A DNA stretch of 64,000 nt from Actinomyces sp. UMB0138 (GTDB lineage: Bacteria > Bacillota > Negativicutes > Veillonellales > Veillonellaceae), in assembly GCF_002849225.1 (NCBI RefSeq), contig NZ_PKMC01000001.1, forward strand, positions 701,942 through 765,941, in the 5' to 3' direction. The notes beneath the pieces were generated by a model. That model did no database searches. It was not told the origin of the DNA and saw only the letters and a program-made list of their open reading frames with translations. How positions within the stretch are numbered: the stretch's first letter is position 1; every line of letters starts with the position of its first letter. Positions 19,344 through 26,628 of the stretch are shown here, in pieces. The position numbers were made by a program, and so were the translations under genes.

Positions 19344-20123
19344 ATGGTTTGGGGACTGGCGCTTGCGATTGTGCTTTTGCTGATAGGCCTTCCCTTTGCC
19401 TATCTTCGAGGGCGAAAGAATGCCAGCAAAGGCGAGGCAAGCCAGTCGGCGCCGCTGGCACAGGTGAGTACTTTCGCAGTTCTAACCCACGAAATTCGCA
19501 CGCCTCTTTCGCTAATCAGTGGCGCCGCGGAACTCCTGCGCAATGAGTACGCTGGGACGCTGTCTGACCAGCAGGCAGACCTGGTACGCACCATTAGCGA
19601 CAACGCGAGCAGATCGATTGGCCTAGCCGAGTCGTTTCTAACACTGGAGAAGGTACGGGCAGAGAATTTTTCGCCCGTGTTTGAACAGGTGGATTTGCGC
19701 GAACTTATCCGAACTAGCGCCCGCGAGCTGCGGGCAATAAATGACAATCCGGTTCTTCTGACAGACACCCCTGAGCCCATGTGGTTGCAGGCTGATAAGG
19801 CACTTCTTAGGGCAGTAATTTGGAATTTGCTGAACAACGCCCTGCGACACGCTTCGGGAACTAATCCTATTGAGGTGTCTTCACACGCTCATGCCAACAT
19901 GGCTTATATAGAGGTGACAGATTTTGGCAACGGCATTGACGGAGCTGGACGAAAGAATCTTTTTGTCCCATTTGCGGGCCCGATGAAATCGCATGGCACG
20001 TACGGTTTGGGACTGGCTATCGTGGCCCAAATAGCGAAGGTGCACCACGGGAGGGTTAGGGTTGATTCCACCCCGGGTGGCGGCACGCTTTTCCAAGTTG
20101 AACTGCCTAGGAGGCAGAAGTGA
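19344..20123 (+). CDS. Sensor histidine kinase
   Basis: A short 259-residue kinase with one N-terminal membrane helix (LALAIVLLLIGLPFAYL) and almost no extracytoplasmic part. The HisKA domain carries the phosphorylated His49 in VLTHEIRTPLSLI. The ATPase domain has the N box LLNNALRHA, the G1 box VTDFGNGI and the G2 box GTYGLGLAIV. Lacking a periplasmic sensor domain, it may sense through the membrane or a partner protein. Its stop overlaps the response regulator start by 4 bases. Confidence 0.93.
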   Translation: MVWGLALAIVLLLIGLPFAYLRGRKNASKGEASQSAPLAQVSTFAVLTHEIRTPLSLISGAAELLRNEYAGTLSDQQADLVRTISDNASRSIGLAESFLTLEKVRAENFSPVFEQVDLRELIRTSARELRAINDNPVLLTDTPEPMWLQADKALLRAVIWNLLNNALRHASGTNPIEVSSHAHANMAYIEVTDFGNGIDGAGRKNLFVPFAGPMKSHGTYGLGLAIVAQIAKVHHGRVRVDSTPGGGTLFQVELPRRQK

Positions 20124-20806
20124 AACCTCTAGCTTTAGTGGTTGATGACGAGGTGCAGATGACCGCTATAGTCTCATTCGCACTGCAAACCGAGGGTATC
20201 GAATCCATTGTCGCCCACTCGGGGACCGCTGCCTGGAAGCTCTTTACAGAACGCGACTTCGACCTGGTGGTACTCGACTTGATGCTGCCGGACATCACCG
20301 GTACTACTCTTGCCAAGCGGATCCGAACCACCTCCACGGTCCCGCTTATTATGCTCACTGCCCTCTCCGAGGTGGACCAGCGAATAGAAGGTTTTGAGGC
20401 CGGAGCTGACGACTACTTGCCCAAGCCCTTCTCTCCTAGAGAGTTGGCGCTTCGAGCCCGCGCTCTACTAAAACGTATGGGCCCATCGAGCGAGAGGATA
20501 GATCGAATTGAACGGGATAAATTCGTATTGTTTCCAGGACGGGGGCAGGCATTCTACGCGAACTCAAATCTTGGTCTGACCGAGACGGAGTTTGCTATGC
20601 TCACTGCGTTGATAGAGGCTGACGGCGCCACCTTATCGGTGCGCGAGCTGCTAAACCTGGTATGGGAGACGACCTCTGTTCAAGGAGGGCGGAACATGGT
20701 GAAGACTACGATTTACAGGCTTCGCAAGAAACTCGCTACAGCCGGCGCGCCACCAGAATCCATCAAGGCCATTCGCGGAAGGGGCTATTCCTTCCACCCG
20801 AAGTAA
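20120..20806 (+). CDS. OmpR-family response regulator
   Basis: This 228-residue regulator has a receiver domain with acidic residues near VVDDEV, phospho-acceptor Asp53 in VLDLMLPD and Lys102 in LPKPFSPREL. A C-terminal winged-helix DNA-binding domain ends IRGRGYSFHPK. It is coupled to the kinase by a 4-base overlap. The likely target is the tandem CTGTTACC repeat six bases after its own stop codon, in front of the transporter gene; this is inferred. Confidence 0.94.
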   Translation: MKPLALVVDDEVQMTAIVSFALQTEGIESIVAHSGTAAWKLFTERDFDLVVLDLMLPDITGTTLAKRIRTTSTVPLIMLTALSEVDQRIEGFEAGADDYLPKPFSPRELALRARALLKRMGPSSERIDRIERDKFVLFPGRGQAFYANSNLGLTETEFAMLTALIEADGATLSVRELLNLVWETTSVQGGRNMVKTTIYRLRKKLATAGAPPESIKAIRGRGYSFHPK

Positions 20807-20811
20807 CAGCC

Positions 20812-20830
20812 CTGTTACCAACTGTTACCA
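20812..20830. promoter_or_regulatory. Tandem CTGTTACCA repeat, candidate response-regulator site
   Basis: Two identical 9-mers, CTGTTACCA, occur at 20812-20820 and 20822-20830 with a 10-base period. OmpR/PhoB-type regulators bind direct repeats at about one helical turn, and such a regulator is encoded just upstream. The site lies 84 bases before the antiporter ATG. The repeat is seen directly; binding is inferred. Confidence 0.5.
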
Positions 20831-20913
20831 GGGGACGGTACTTTGTGCCTATGCCTGTATCAGGCTTGTAGTAGAAGAAACAAACCTACTATTTGCACAA
20901 AGGAGTGCCGTAA

Positions 20914-22293
20914 ATGGCAACATCTCTCCCCCACTGGTTGCAGGCTCCTGCCAGCGCGCCACGGCTTAGCGATGACGAGGTCGCCCGCAAGTACCCGCGG
21001 CTTCGCCTCCAGGTCTTTATAGGCATCTTCATCGGATACGCGGGCTTCTACCTGATCAGGAACAATATCTCTTCGATCGCGCCGCTCCTAATGGACGAAA
21101 CCGGGATCGACAAGATAGGAGTAGGCATAATCGCGAATGCGGTACTTCTTGCTTACGGCCTCTCTAAATTCTTTTCGGCGATGCTTTCCGATCGCTCTAA
21201 TGCACGCTATTTCTTGGTAATTGGGCTGGCTCTCTCGGCAATCACCAACCTACTTATTGCATTCATTCCGTGGCTGACCGCTTCTGTAGGCATCTTCGCA
21301 ACCGTCATGTTCTTCAATGGCTGGTTCCAAGGAATGGGATGGCCTCCCTGCGGGCGTGTCCTGGTTCACTGGTTCTCGACTAATGAGCGCGGCTGGAAAA
21401 CCTCCATCTGGAATACCGCGCACAACGTTGGCGGTGCAGGACTACCCATCGCAGTGGGCGCAGCCCTGTCTTGGACTGCGAATGACTGGCGTTCGGCTTT
21501 CTGGTTCCCAGCAGCGATAGCGCTCGTAGTTGCCGCCATTGGCTTCCTACTTATCCGCGACACTCCAGAATCGTTGGGGCTCTCCCCGATCGAGGAATAC
21601 CGCAACGATCCCGCCAAAGTCGAGGTCGATGATTCTGAAGGCATGTCTGCTAAAGAGATGATTTTCAAGCACATTCTGACCAATCACACGATCGTCATGT
21701 TGGCCGTAGCAAACGTCTTCGTATACGCACTGCGTTATGGCGTGTTGAATTGGATCACCGTTTATCTGCATGAGAAGCATGGAGCGGAGATCGGCTCTGG
21801 GCTATTCGGCATCGGCGCCTATGAGATAGCAGGCATCCTCGGCACTCTAGTCTGTGGTTGGATGTCGGACAAGGTCTTCAAGGGTTACCGCTCTGGCGCC
21901 GGCATATTCTTTACCGTCGCGACCGCAATCGCCATCTTGGGCTACTGGCTTGCCCCTATCGGCACCCCTATGCCCATTCTGATTGGTTTGGTCGCTCTGA
22001 TCGGCGGTCTTATCTACGGTCCAGTTATGCTGATCGGCCTGCAGGCAATTGACCTGTCGCCAAAGAATGTCGCTGGTACCGCAGCCGGATTCACCGGACT
22101 ATTCGGTTATCTGCTAGGAGCAACCCTTGCCTCCACCGGCGTTGGCCTAATCGTGCATAACTTCGGCTGGAACGTGACCTTCGGCGTTTTCGTAGTATTT
22201 GCGGTCTTGACCGTTGTCATCTTTGCCATCGTTGGTCGTGACGAGAAGGCCATCATGGCAGGACGCGCGGAAAAGCTCGCCTCCCAGAAGTAA
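20914..22293 (+). CDS. Organophosphate:phosphate antiporter (GlpT/UhpT family)
   Basis: A 459-residue, 12-helix major facilitator of the OPA family, which exchanges sugar phosphates or glycerol-3-phosphate for inorganic phosphate. The two substrate-binding arginines of the family are both visible, in GYAGFYLIRNNIS in the first helix and in VYALRYGVLNWITVYL in the seventh. The segment FFNGWFQGMGWPPCGRVLVHWF is also characteristic. It starts at ATG 20914 after AAAGGAG. It follows a two-component system and precedes an ABC importer. Whether the cargo is hexose phosphate or glycerol-3-phosphate is not decided here. Confidence 0.9.
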   Translation: MATSLPHWLQAPASAPRLSDDEVARKYPRLRLQVFIGIFIGYAGFYLIRNNISSIAPLLMDETGIDKIGVGIIANAVLLAYGLSKFFSAMLSDRSNARYFLVIGLALSAITNLLIAFIPWLTASVGIFATVMFFNGWFQGMGWPPCGRVLVHWFSTNERGWKTSIWNTAHNVGGAGLPIAVGAALSWTANDWRSAFWFPAAIALVVAAIGFLLIRDTPESLGLSPIEEYRNDPAKVEVDDSEGMSAKEMIFKHILTNHTIVMLAVANVFVYALRYGVLNWITVYLHEKHGAEIGSGLFGIGAYEIAGILGTLVCGWMSDKVFKGYRSGAGIFFTVATAIAILGYWLAPIGTPMPILIGLVALIGGLIYGPVMLIGLQAIDLSPKNVAGTAAGFTGLFGYLLGATLASTGVGLIVHNFGWNVTFGVFVVFAVLTVVIFAIVGRDEKAIMAGRAEKLASQK

Positions 22294-22296
22294 GTG

Positions 22297-22333
22297 GAAT
22301 AGTCTAGGTGGGCGCCGCCCACCTAGACTATTC
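22297..22333. other. Perfect 17-bp hairpin between antiporter and ABC operon
   Basis: Bases 22297-22313 and 22317-22333 are perfect inverted complements with a 3-base loop (GCC). The structure starts 3 bases after the antiporter stop and ends 2 bases before the binding-protein ATG at 22336. Only a weak T run follows (TTCTT), so it may be a terminator or a translation-controlling hairpin. Confidence 0.85.
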
Positions 22334-22335
22334 TT

Positions 22336-23304
22336 ATGCGAAAGCAATTAGGACTCTTGCTGGCAGTCGCACTTGTGGCTGCCAGTATTTGTTCATGCAG
22401 CACAACGCCGCAACTGCGGCTGCTCTGTTCAAACGACGAACAGGTTTGTGCCGCCTGGGCCAGGGCATATTCCGAAAGCAGAAATATTTCGGTTCATTTC
22501 CTAAGACTGCCCACCTCTATGGCATTGTCCAGGCTGCAGTCCCGGAAAACTGATCCGGAATTCGACTTGTGGGTTGGCGGCCCTTCAGAAAACTACGAGC
22601 TCGCAGCTGCTAAAGGCCTACTGCAAGAAAGCATGCCAGCCTCGGCAAAACAGGTAAGTAGACACTTTCAATCACCCCAGCACAAATGGTTTGGGGTTTA
22701 CGGATCGCTCCTTGCCGTTTGCACTGCACCTGATTCTAGGCTCGCCCTCTCCTCTTGGGCAGACCTAGCAAACCCAAAATATACAGGAAGAATTTCTGCT
22801 TCTTCTCCACTTAGCTCCGGTACTGCCTACTCTCTAATTCAAGTTGCCGAAAAAAGTCAGAAGAATCCGAAGAGGACGCTTGAGGGCATCTACAACAACG
22901 TAGGCAGATTCACCAATTCGGGGACCGCTCCCGCCTCTGTCGTGTCCAGTGGACAGGCAGATATCGCCATCTCGTTCGTCCCCTATTGCGTGGCAAATGG
23001 TCTCTCAGTGCACTACCCCAAGGACGGAACCACTTTCGAGATAGGCGCTGCCGGGGTCTTGAAAGGAGCCCCCCACCCAAAGCAAGCAGAGGACTTTTTG
23101 GACTGGCTGCTGGCAAAGCCCGGCCAGCAGATACTTCAGCGGGGCAAAGTGACTCAGTCACCGACCAACCGCACTTTTGCTAATTCCCTCGATAAGGAAT
23201 TAGCAGACAAGCCCGTACATGTGTTCCCAATCCACGTAGCCGAGGCGGCGAAAGGGCGCAAGAACTGGTTGAAGTGGTTCCGGGCAAAGGGATGGCAGCG
23301 ATGA
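22336..23304 (+). CDS. ABC substrate-binding lipoprotein (Fbp/AfuA-like)
   Basis: A 322-residue exported binding protein with signal peptide and lipobox (VALVAASICSC). The mature region shows the iron/AfuA-type layout: DPEFDLWVGGPSENYELAAAKGLL, WADLANPKYTGRISASSPLSSGTAY, and an ADIAISFVPY segment. AfuA, a hexose-phosphate-binding member of this fold, has a His-Asp pair after SFV at that last position, whereas this protein has Pro-Tyr, so the ligand may differ. No Shine-Dalgarno sequence precedes the ATG because a 17-bp hairpin occupies the space. Iron or a phosphorylated compound are both possible cargoes. Confidence 0.85.
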   Translation: MRKQLGLLLAVALVAASICSCSTTPQLRLLCSNDEQVCAAWARAYSESRNISVHFLRLPTSMALSRLQSRKTDPEFDLWVGGPSENYELAAAKGLLQESMPASAKQVSRHFQSPQHKWFGVYGSLLAVCTAPDSRLALSSWADLANPKYTGRISASSPLSSGTAYSLIQVAEKSQKNPKRTLEGIYNNVGRFTNSGTAPASVVSSGQADIAISFVPYCVANGLSVHYPKDGTTFEIGAAGVLKGAPHPKQAEDFLDWLLAKPGQQILQRGKVTQSPTNRTFANSLDKELADKPVHVFPIHVAEAAKGRKNWLKWFRAKGWQR

Positions 23305-24854
23305 AAAAGACGGCAGCAGCACTTGAGTGGGCCCTTCTTTGGGCCACTTTCGCCCTCCTGGTGCTTCTGCCCGGTTGGGCGCTAGTACAGGCAGCAGGGC
23401 AGCCGGCAGATCTCAGCGCGATTATCCTTCCACTAGCGAGCTCGGTTGCCTTCGCTTTCCTATGCTCGATAGTTGCTCTGCTATTGGGCACTCTAGCCGC
23501 AGCTGCCGTCCGCTTTCTTCCCGCTAAACTCTGGCCATTGACAGACTTGCTAGCAGCAAGCGGCGTGGCATTTCCCCCATTTATTCACGCCGAGGCATAC
23601 CAGTGGTTAGGTGATATCTTCTTCAGTCGCTCCCAACTGTGGCACTCCAACGTAGTAATTATGATTGCTGGCGCCTGCTACGTGAGTGCCTATCTGCCGC
23701 TCACCTATTTTGCGATGCGTATATCACTGGCCAAAGTTTCTCCTTCCGTTGTGGACAATTTGCGCGCCGTGGGCATCTCAGACTTAGCGATCTGTTATCA
23801 CTGCGCCGCAAAACCGGCATTAGCCTGTTTACCTCCCGCGGCGCTACTCACGTTTGTGCTAACTATCTCTGATCCCCTGGTTCCCGCCCTCTTACCCCTA
23901 CCCATTCCAAACGCCGCCTACTCAATTTGGCTAGCCGTAGGATCGGGAGTTTCGCTGCATCAAGCGGCCCTGCTCGCACTCATCCTGGCCGCTTTATCGA
24001 TCTGTCTAGCTATTGGAGTAGGACTGTTCTACTACGCCAAGGGATTGGTTTTCCTTAGGCAGGCGCTTCTTTCTGAATCACTTCCTGCCCGCCCTATCAC
24101 CCTAATACACTCTAAAACTGCCAAGATATTTACAGCCCTCGCCCTCGTCATTTTGGTAGGCAACTCCCTTGCAAGCTTCATCATCGGCGGCGGCGCCAGC
24201 CCAGCAGGTGGCCTAGATGTTCGCGCGATCGCCACTACGGTAGTGCTTGCTGGAGTAGGCCTAGCCGTGGCGGGATTCATCGCACTCCTTGCATTCTTTC
24301 TAGGCAGGCGGCGTAGGTCTGTGAGAGTCTTAGATTTCCTTTTCCTTATCTTATTAGGTACCCCGGGAGCCACGCTGGGCACAGCGCTATCCCTCGCATA
24401 CATGTCCTCTACTCCTCTGTTCAGTGCAGTGGCTGGTACCGACTCCGACTGGTTTGTGACCGTGATGGCCTATGTAACCTCGCTAAGCCCGTTCCTCTAC
24501 TTCGCTATTCGCGCATTCGCAGCATCAATAGACCGCACCAGCATTGATCTGTTACGGGTAATGGGATATTCGCGCACTAGAGCGTTCACGATTTCTTACT
24601 TGCCACAACTACGAACCCTCGCATTCTTAGCAGTAGTGATCTCCTTAGCGATGGCCGCCACCGCCTCCGCACCCCTCATGTGGGTTACTTCCCCCGACGT
24701 GCCTCTGGTGGTGCCCCTATTATTTCGGCTACTTGACCATGGTCGGGTGGCAGACGCCTTCATCCTTACCTTTGCGATGGCGATACTGTTATTCCTGCTG
24801 GCTGCTGCGCTTTACCCGGTGCTACGCTACCGCTCTGTTAGGAGGTTACCGTGA
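23301..24854 (+). CDS. ABC transporter permease, fused two-domain FbpB type
   Basis: About 517 residues with about 12 hydrophobic helices arranged as two BPD-type permease domains in one chain, as in FbpB/AfuB iron-type importers. EAA-like loops are near VVDNLRAVGISDLAICYHCAAKPAL and IDLLRVMGYSRTRAFTISYLPQLR. ATG 23301 was chosen because it overlaps the binding-protein TGA by 4 bases and follows AAGGGA. A GTG at 23274 would overlap further. The gene overlaps the ATPase start by 4 bases. Confidence 0.9.
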   Translation: MKKTAAALEWALLWATFALLVLLPGWALVQAAGQPADLSAIILPLASSVAFAFLCSIVALLLGTLAAAAVRFLPAKLWPLTDLLAASGVAFPPFIHAEAYQWLGDIFFSRSQLWHSNVVIMIAGACYVSAYLPLTYFAMRISLAKVSPSVVDNLRAVGISDLAICYHCAAKPALACLPPAALLTFVLTISDPLVPALLPLPIPNAAYSIWLAVGSGVSLHQAALLALILAALSICLAIGVGLFYYAKGLVFLRQALLSESLPARPITLIHSKTAKIFTALALVILVGNSLASFIIGGGASPAGGLDVRAIATTVVLAGVGLAVAGFIALLAFFLGRRRRSVRVLDFLFLILLGTPGATLGTALSLAYMSSTPLFSAVAGTDSDWFVTVMAYVTSLSPFLYFAIRAFAASIDRTSIDLLRVMGYSRTRAFTISYLPQLRTLAFLAVVISLAMAATASAPLMWVTSPDVPLVVPLLFRLLDHGRVADAFILTFAMAILLFLLAAALYPVLRYRSVRRLP

Positions 24855-25921
24855 GGCAAGGCTTACAAGTGGACCACCTAAGCGTAACCAGTGGTGATAA
24901 GACCCTGGTTGCCGACCTCTGTTTTGACGTCTCCCCTTCTGAAATGGTCGTATTGGTCGGCCCCTCCGGCGCTGGCAAATCAAGCCTTCTGAGAGCTCTG
25001 TGCGGCCTCGCAAAGGCCGCAGCGGGAACAATCTACGTCAACGGCACCGACGTGACCTCGCTCAGCCCCCAAAAGAGGCAGATGGGTCTACTCCTGTCGG
25101 ACCCGGGTTTACTTCCGCACCTAACAGTTGCTGAAAATATTGCCTTGCCAGCTCCAAAAGCAACAGAGCGCGTTGAAACTAGCCTTGCCACCCTTGGCCT
25201 AACTAGCCTGCGCGAGCGGCATCCAGACTCTCTTTCAGCGGGTGAGAAACAGAAAGTAGCATTGGCGCGGCTCCTGGTGGCTCGACCGCAAATCTTGCTT
25301 TTTGATGAACCACTCGCCCACATGGACACCGTCTCCGCAGCCAGGATGCGCACAGAAATCCTCCGGGTACATCGACACCTGGGGGCTGCAAGCATTTTCG
25401 TTACCCACTCAGCTGTAGAGGCGATGCAAATGGGCGATCGCATCATCTACTTAGAGGGCGGAAGTATTCTGCAAGATGATTTGCCAGAGGAAGTATTTGA
25501 AAGCCCGAACACCCTGGAAATTGCCAAGCACCTGGGGGCTAAAGTGCTCCTGTACGCCACCGTGCACATGTGCCCAAGTGGCGGAGACTTACTAGCGTCT
25601 ACAGCCGTACTAGGCCAACGCGTGCAGGTACCTGCCCACCCTGCGCTCACAGATGGCAGAGCTGTCCTAGTAGGACATCCGAATTGCATCACCCTTACCC
25701 CCGCTAGGGCGCAACGAGTTCACATAAAGGAAGAAGTCGGCCAGATTATCTCTACTTCTTACCTTGGCGGCGCTTATCTTTGCGAAGTGGAAACCGAGCA
25801 GGGGCGCATCTCGGTTGAAGTTCCCGCAGACGGGCCGGTTCCAGCCCCCGCCGATGCAGTCAGGATGAAGATAAATGCGGACCTGATGTGGGCATTACCG
25901 GTAGCCAACCATAGAGATTAA
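24851..25921 (+). CDS. ABC transporter ATP-binding protein with TOBE domain
   Basis: This 356-residue ATPase drives the importer encoded with it. It shows Walker A GPSGAGKSS, the signature LSAGEKQKVALARLL, Walker B ILLFDEPLAHMD and the switch His in FVTHSAVEAM. About 120 C-terminal residues form a TOBE-like regulatory domain. GTG 24851 follows TAGGAGG and overlaps the permease stop by 4 bases. The stop at 25919-25921 is one base before a terminator that serves the opposing tRNA genes. Confidence 0.93.
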   Translation: MRQGLQVDHLSVTSGDKTLVADLCFDVSPSEMVVLVGPSGAGKSSLLRALCGLAKAAAGTIYVNGTDVTSLSPQKRQMGLLLSDPGLLPHLTVAENIALPAPKATERVETSLATLGLTSLRERHPDSLSAGEKQKVALARLLVARPQILLFDEPLAHMDTVSAARMRTEILRVHRHLGAASIFVTHSAVEAMQMGDRIIYLEGGSILQDDLPEEVFESPNTLEIAKHLGAKVLLYATVHMCPSGGDLLASTAVLGQRVQVPAHPALTDGRAVLVGHPNCITLTPARAQRVHIKEEVGQIISTSYLGGAYLCEVETEQGRISVEVPADGPVPAPADAVRMKINADLMWALPVANHRD

Positions 25922-25944
25922 ACAAAAAAACCGGCCGAAGCCGG
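25922..25944 (-). terminator. Terminator of the tRNA-Gly-Cys-Val cluster
   Basis: Read on the minus strand this is a CCGGC stem with a TTCG loop closed by GCCGG, then a run of seven T. It starts 4 bases past the tRNA-Val 3' end. Confidence 0.85.
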
Positions 25945-25948
25945 ATAG

Positions 25949-26020
25949 TGGGCGATACTGGGATCGAACCAGTGACCTCTTCCGTGTCGAGGAAGCGCGC
26001 TACCGCTGCGCCAATCGCCC
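25949..26020 (-). tRNA. tRNA-Val (GAC)
   Basis: A 72-base cloverleaf with 7-bp acceptor stem GGGCGAT/ATCGCCC, D arm, anticodon loop TCGACAC and T arm GGTTCGATC. The anticodon is GAC. CCA is not encoded. It is the last of three minus-strand tRNAs. Confidence 0.96.
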
Positions 26021-26021
26021 G

Positions 26022-26092
26022 AGGTGGGTACCGGATTCGAACCGGTGTTTACGGCTTTGCAGGCCGCTGCCTATCCTCTCGGCCAACCCACC
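26022..26092 (-). tRNA. tRNA-Cys (GCA)
   Basis: A 71-base cloverleaf with acceptor GGTGGGT/ACCCACC, discriminator U as is usual for tRNA-Cys, anticodon loop CTGCAAA with anticodon GCA, and T arm GGTTCGAAT. One base separates it from tRNA-Val. Confidence 0.96.
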
Positions 26093-26120
26093 GGAGAAGG
26101 ATCCCTATTCGGTCTCCTAG

Positions 26121-26193
26121 AGCGGATGACGGGACTCGAACCCGCGACCCTCACCTTGGCAAGGTGATGCTCTACCAACTGAGCCACATCCGC
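26121..26193 (-). tRNA. tRNA-Gly (GCC)
   Basis: A 73-base cloverleaf with acceptor GCGGATG/CATCCGC, anticodon loop TTGCCAA with anticodon GCC, T arm GGTTCGAGT and discriminator U. It is the first gene of the minus-strand tRNA cluster. The 215 bases between it and the plus-strand tRNA-Val contain no gene I can support and presumably hold divergent promoters. Confidence 0.96.
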
Positions 26194-26408
26194 GTGCCAT
26201 CCTGAGAACCTTTCGGCTCAACAGGTGCGAGAAGAACATTAGCATGGGACGGCGCTGAAAATAAAATCAGATTGGACGTGAGTCCGAACACGTTTGCCAA
26301 TTTTTCCTGTAATTACAACGGAAAACTCCACTAAGAGCCCACTCCTTTCAAATATCGGCCGCAGCGATTTTGATGCCCAGCATTTTTTTGCTAAAGTTTC
26401 TCTTCGCC

Positions 26409-26480
26409 GGGCCATTGGCGCAGTGGTAGCGCGCTTCCTTCACACGGAAGAGGTCACTGGTTCGAACCCAGTATGGCCCA
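26409..26480 (+). tRNA. tRNA-Val (CAC)
   Basis: A 72-base cloverleaf with acceptor GGGCCAT/ATGGCCC, anticodon loop TTCACAC with anticodon CAC, and T arm GGTTCGAAC. It is almost identical to the opposing tRNA-Val (GAC), differing at the anticodon, one acceptor pair and a few other positions. Confidence 0.96.
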
Positions 26481-26485
26481 CAATG

Positions 26486-26512
26486 AACCTCCCTTAGACG
26501 GGAGGTTTTCTT
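26486..26512 (+). terminator. Terminator of tRNA-Val (CAC)
   Basis: An 8-bp stem (26486-26493 with 26500-26507) and a 6-base loop, followed by a T-rich stretch ending near 26515. Confidence 0.85.
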
Positions 26513-26628
26513 GTTTAACTTCCTCTTCCCCACTTCTTGGCTGCAATTGGCCGCTGCAAGAGAGTCCCAAGTTGGCGCATTTTCGCTCTTCGGAGGCCAG
26601 AATGACCAAAACGTGAGAACCTAAAGGT

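Noticed and set aside
25948..26205. An 85-codon open frame on plus
   Set aside because: It runs antisense across three clear tRNA genes and its codons are explained by them.
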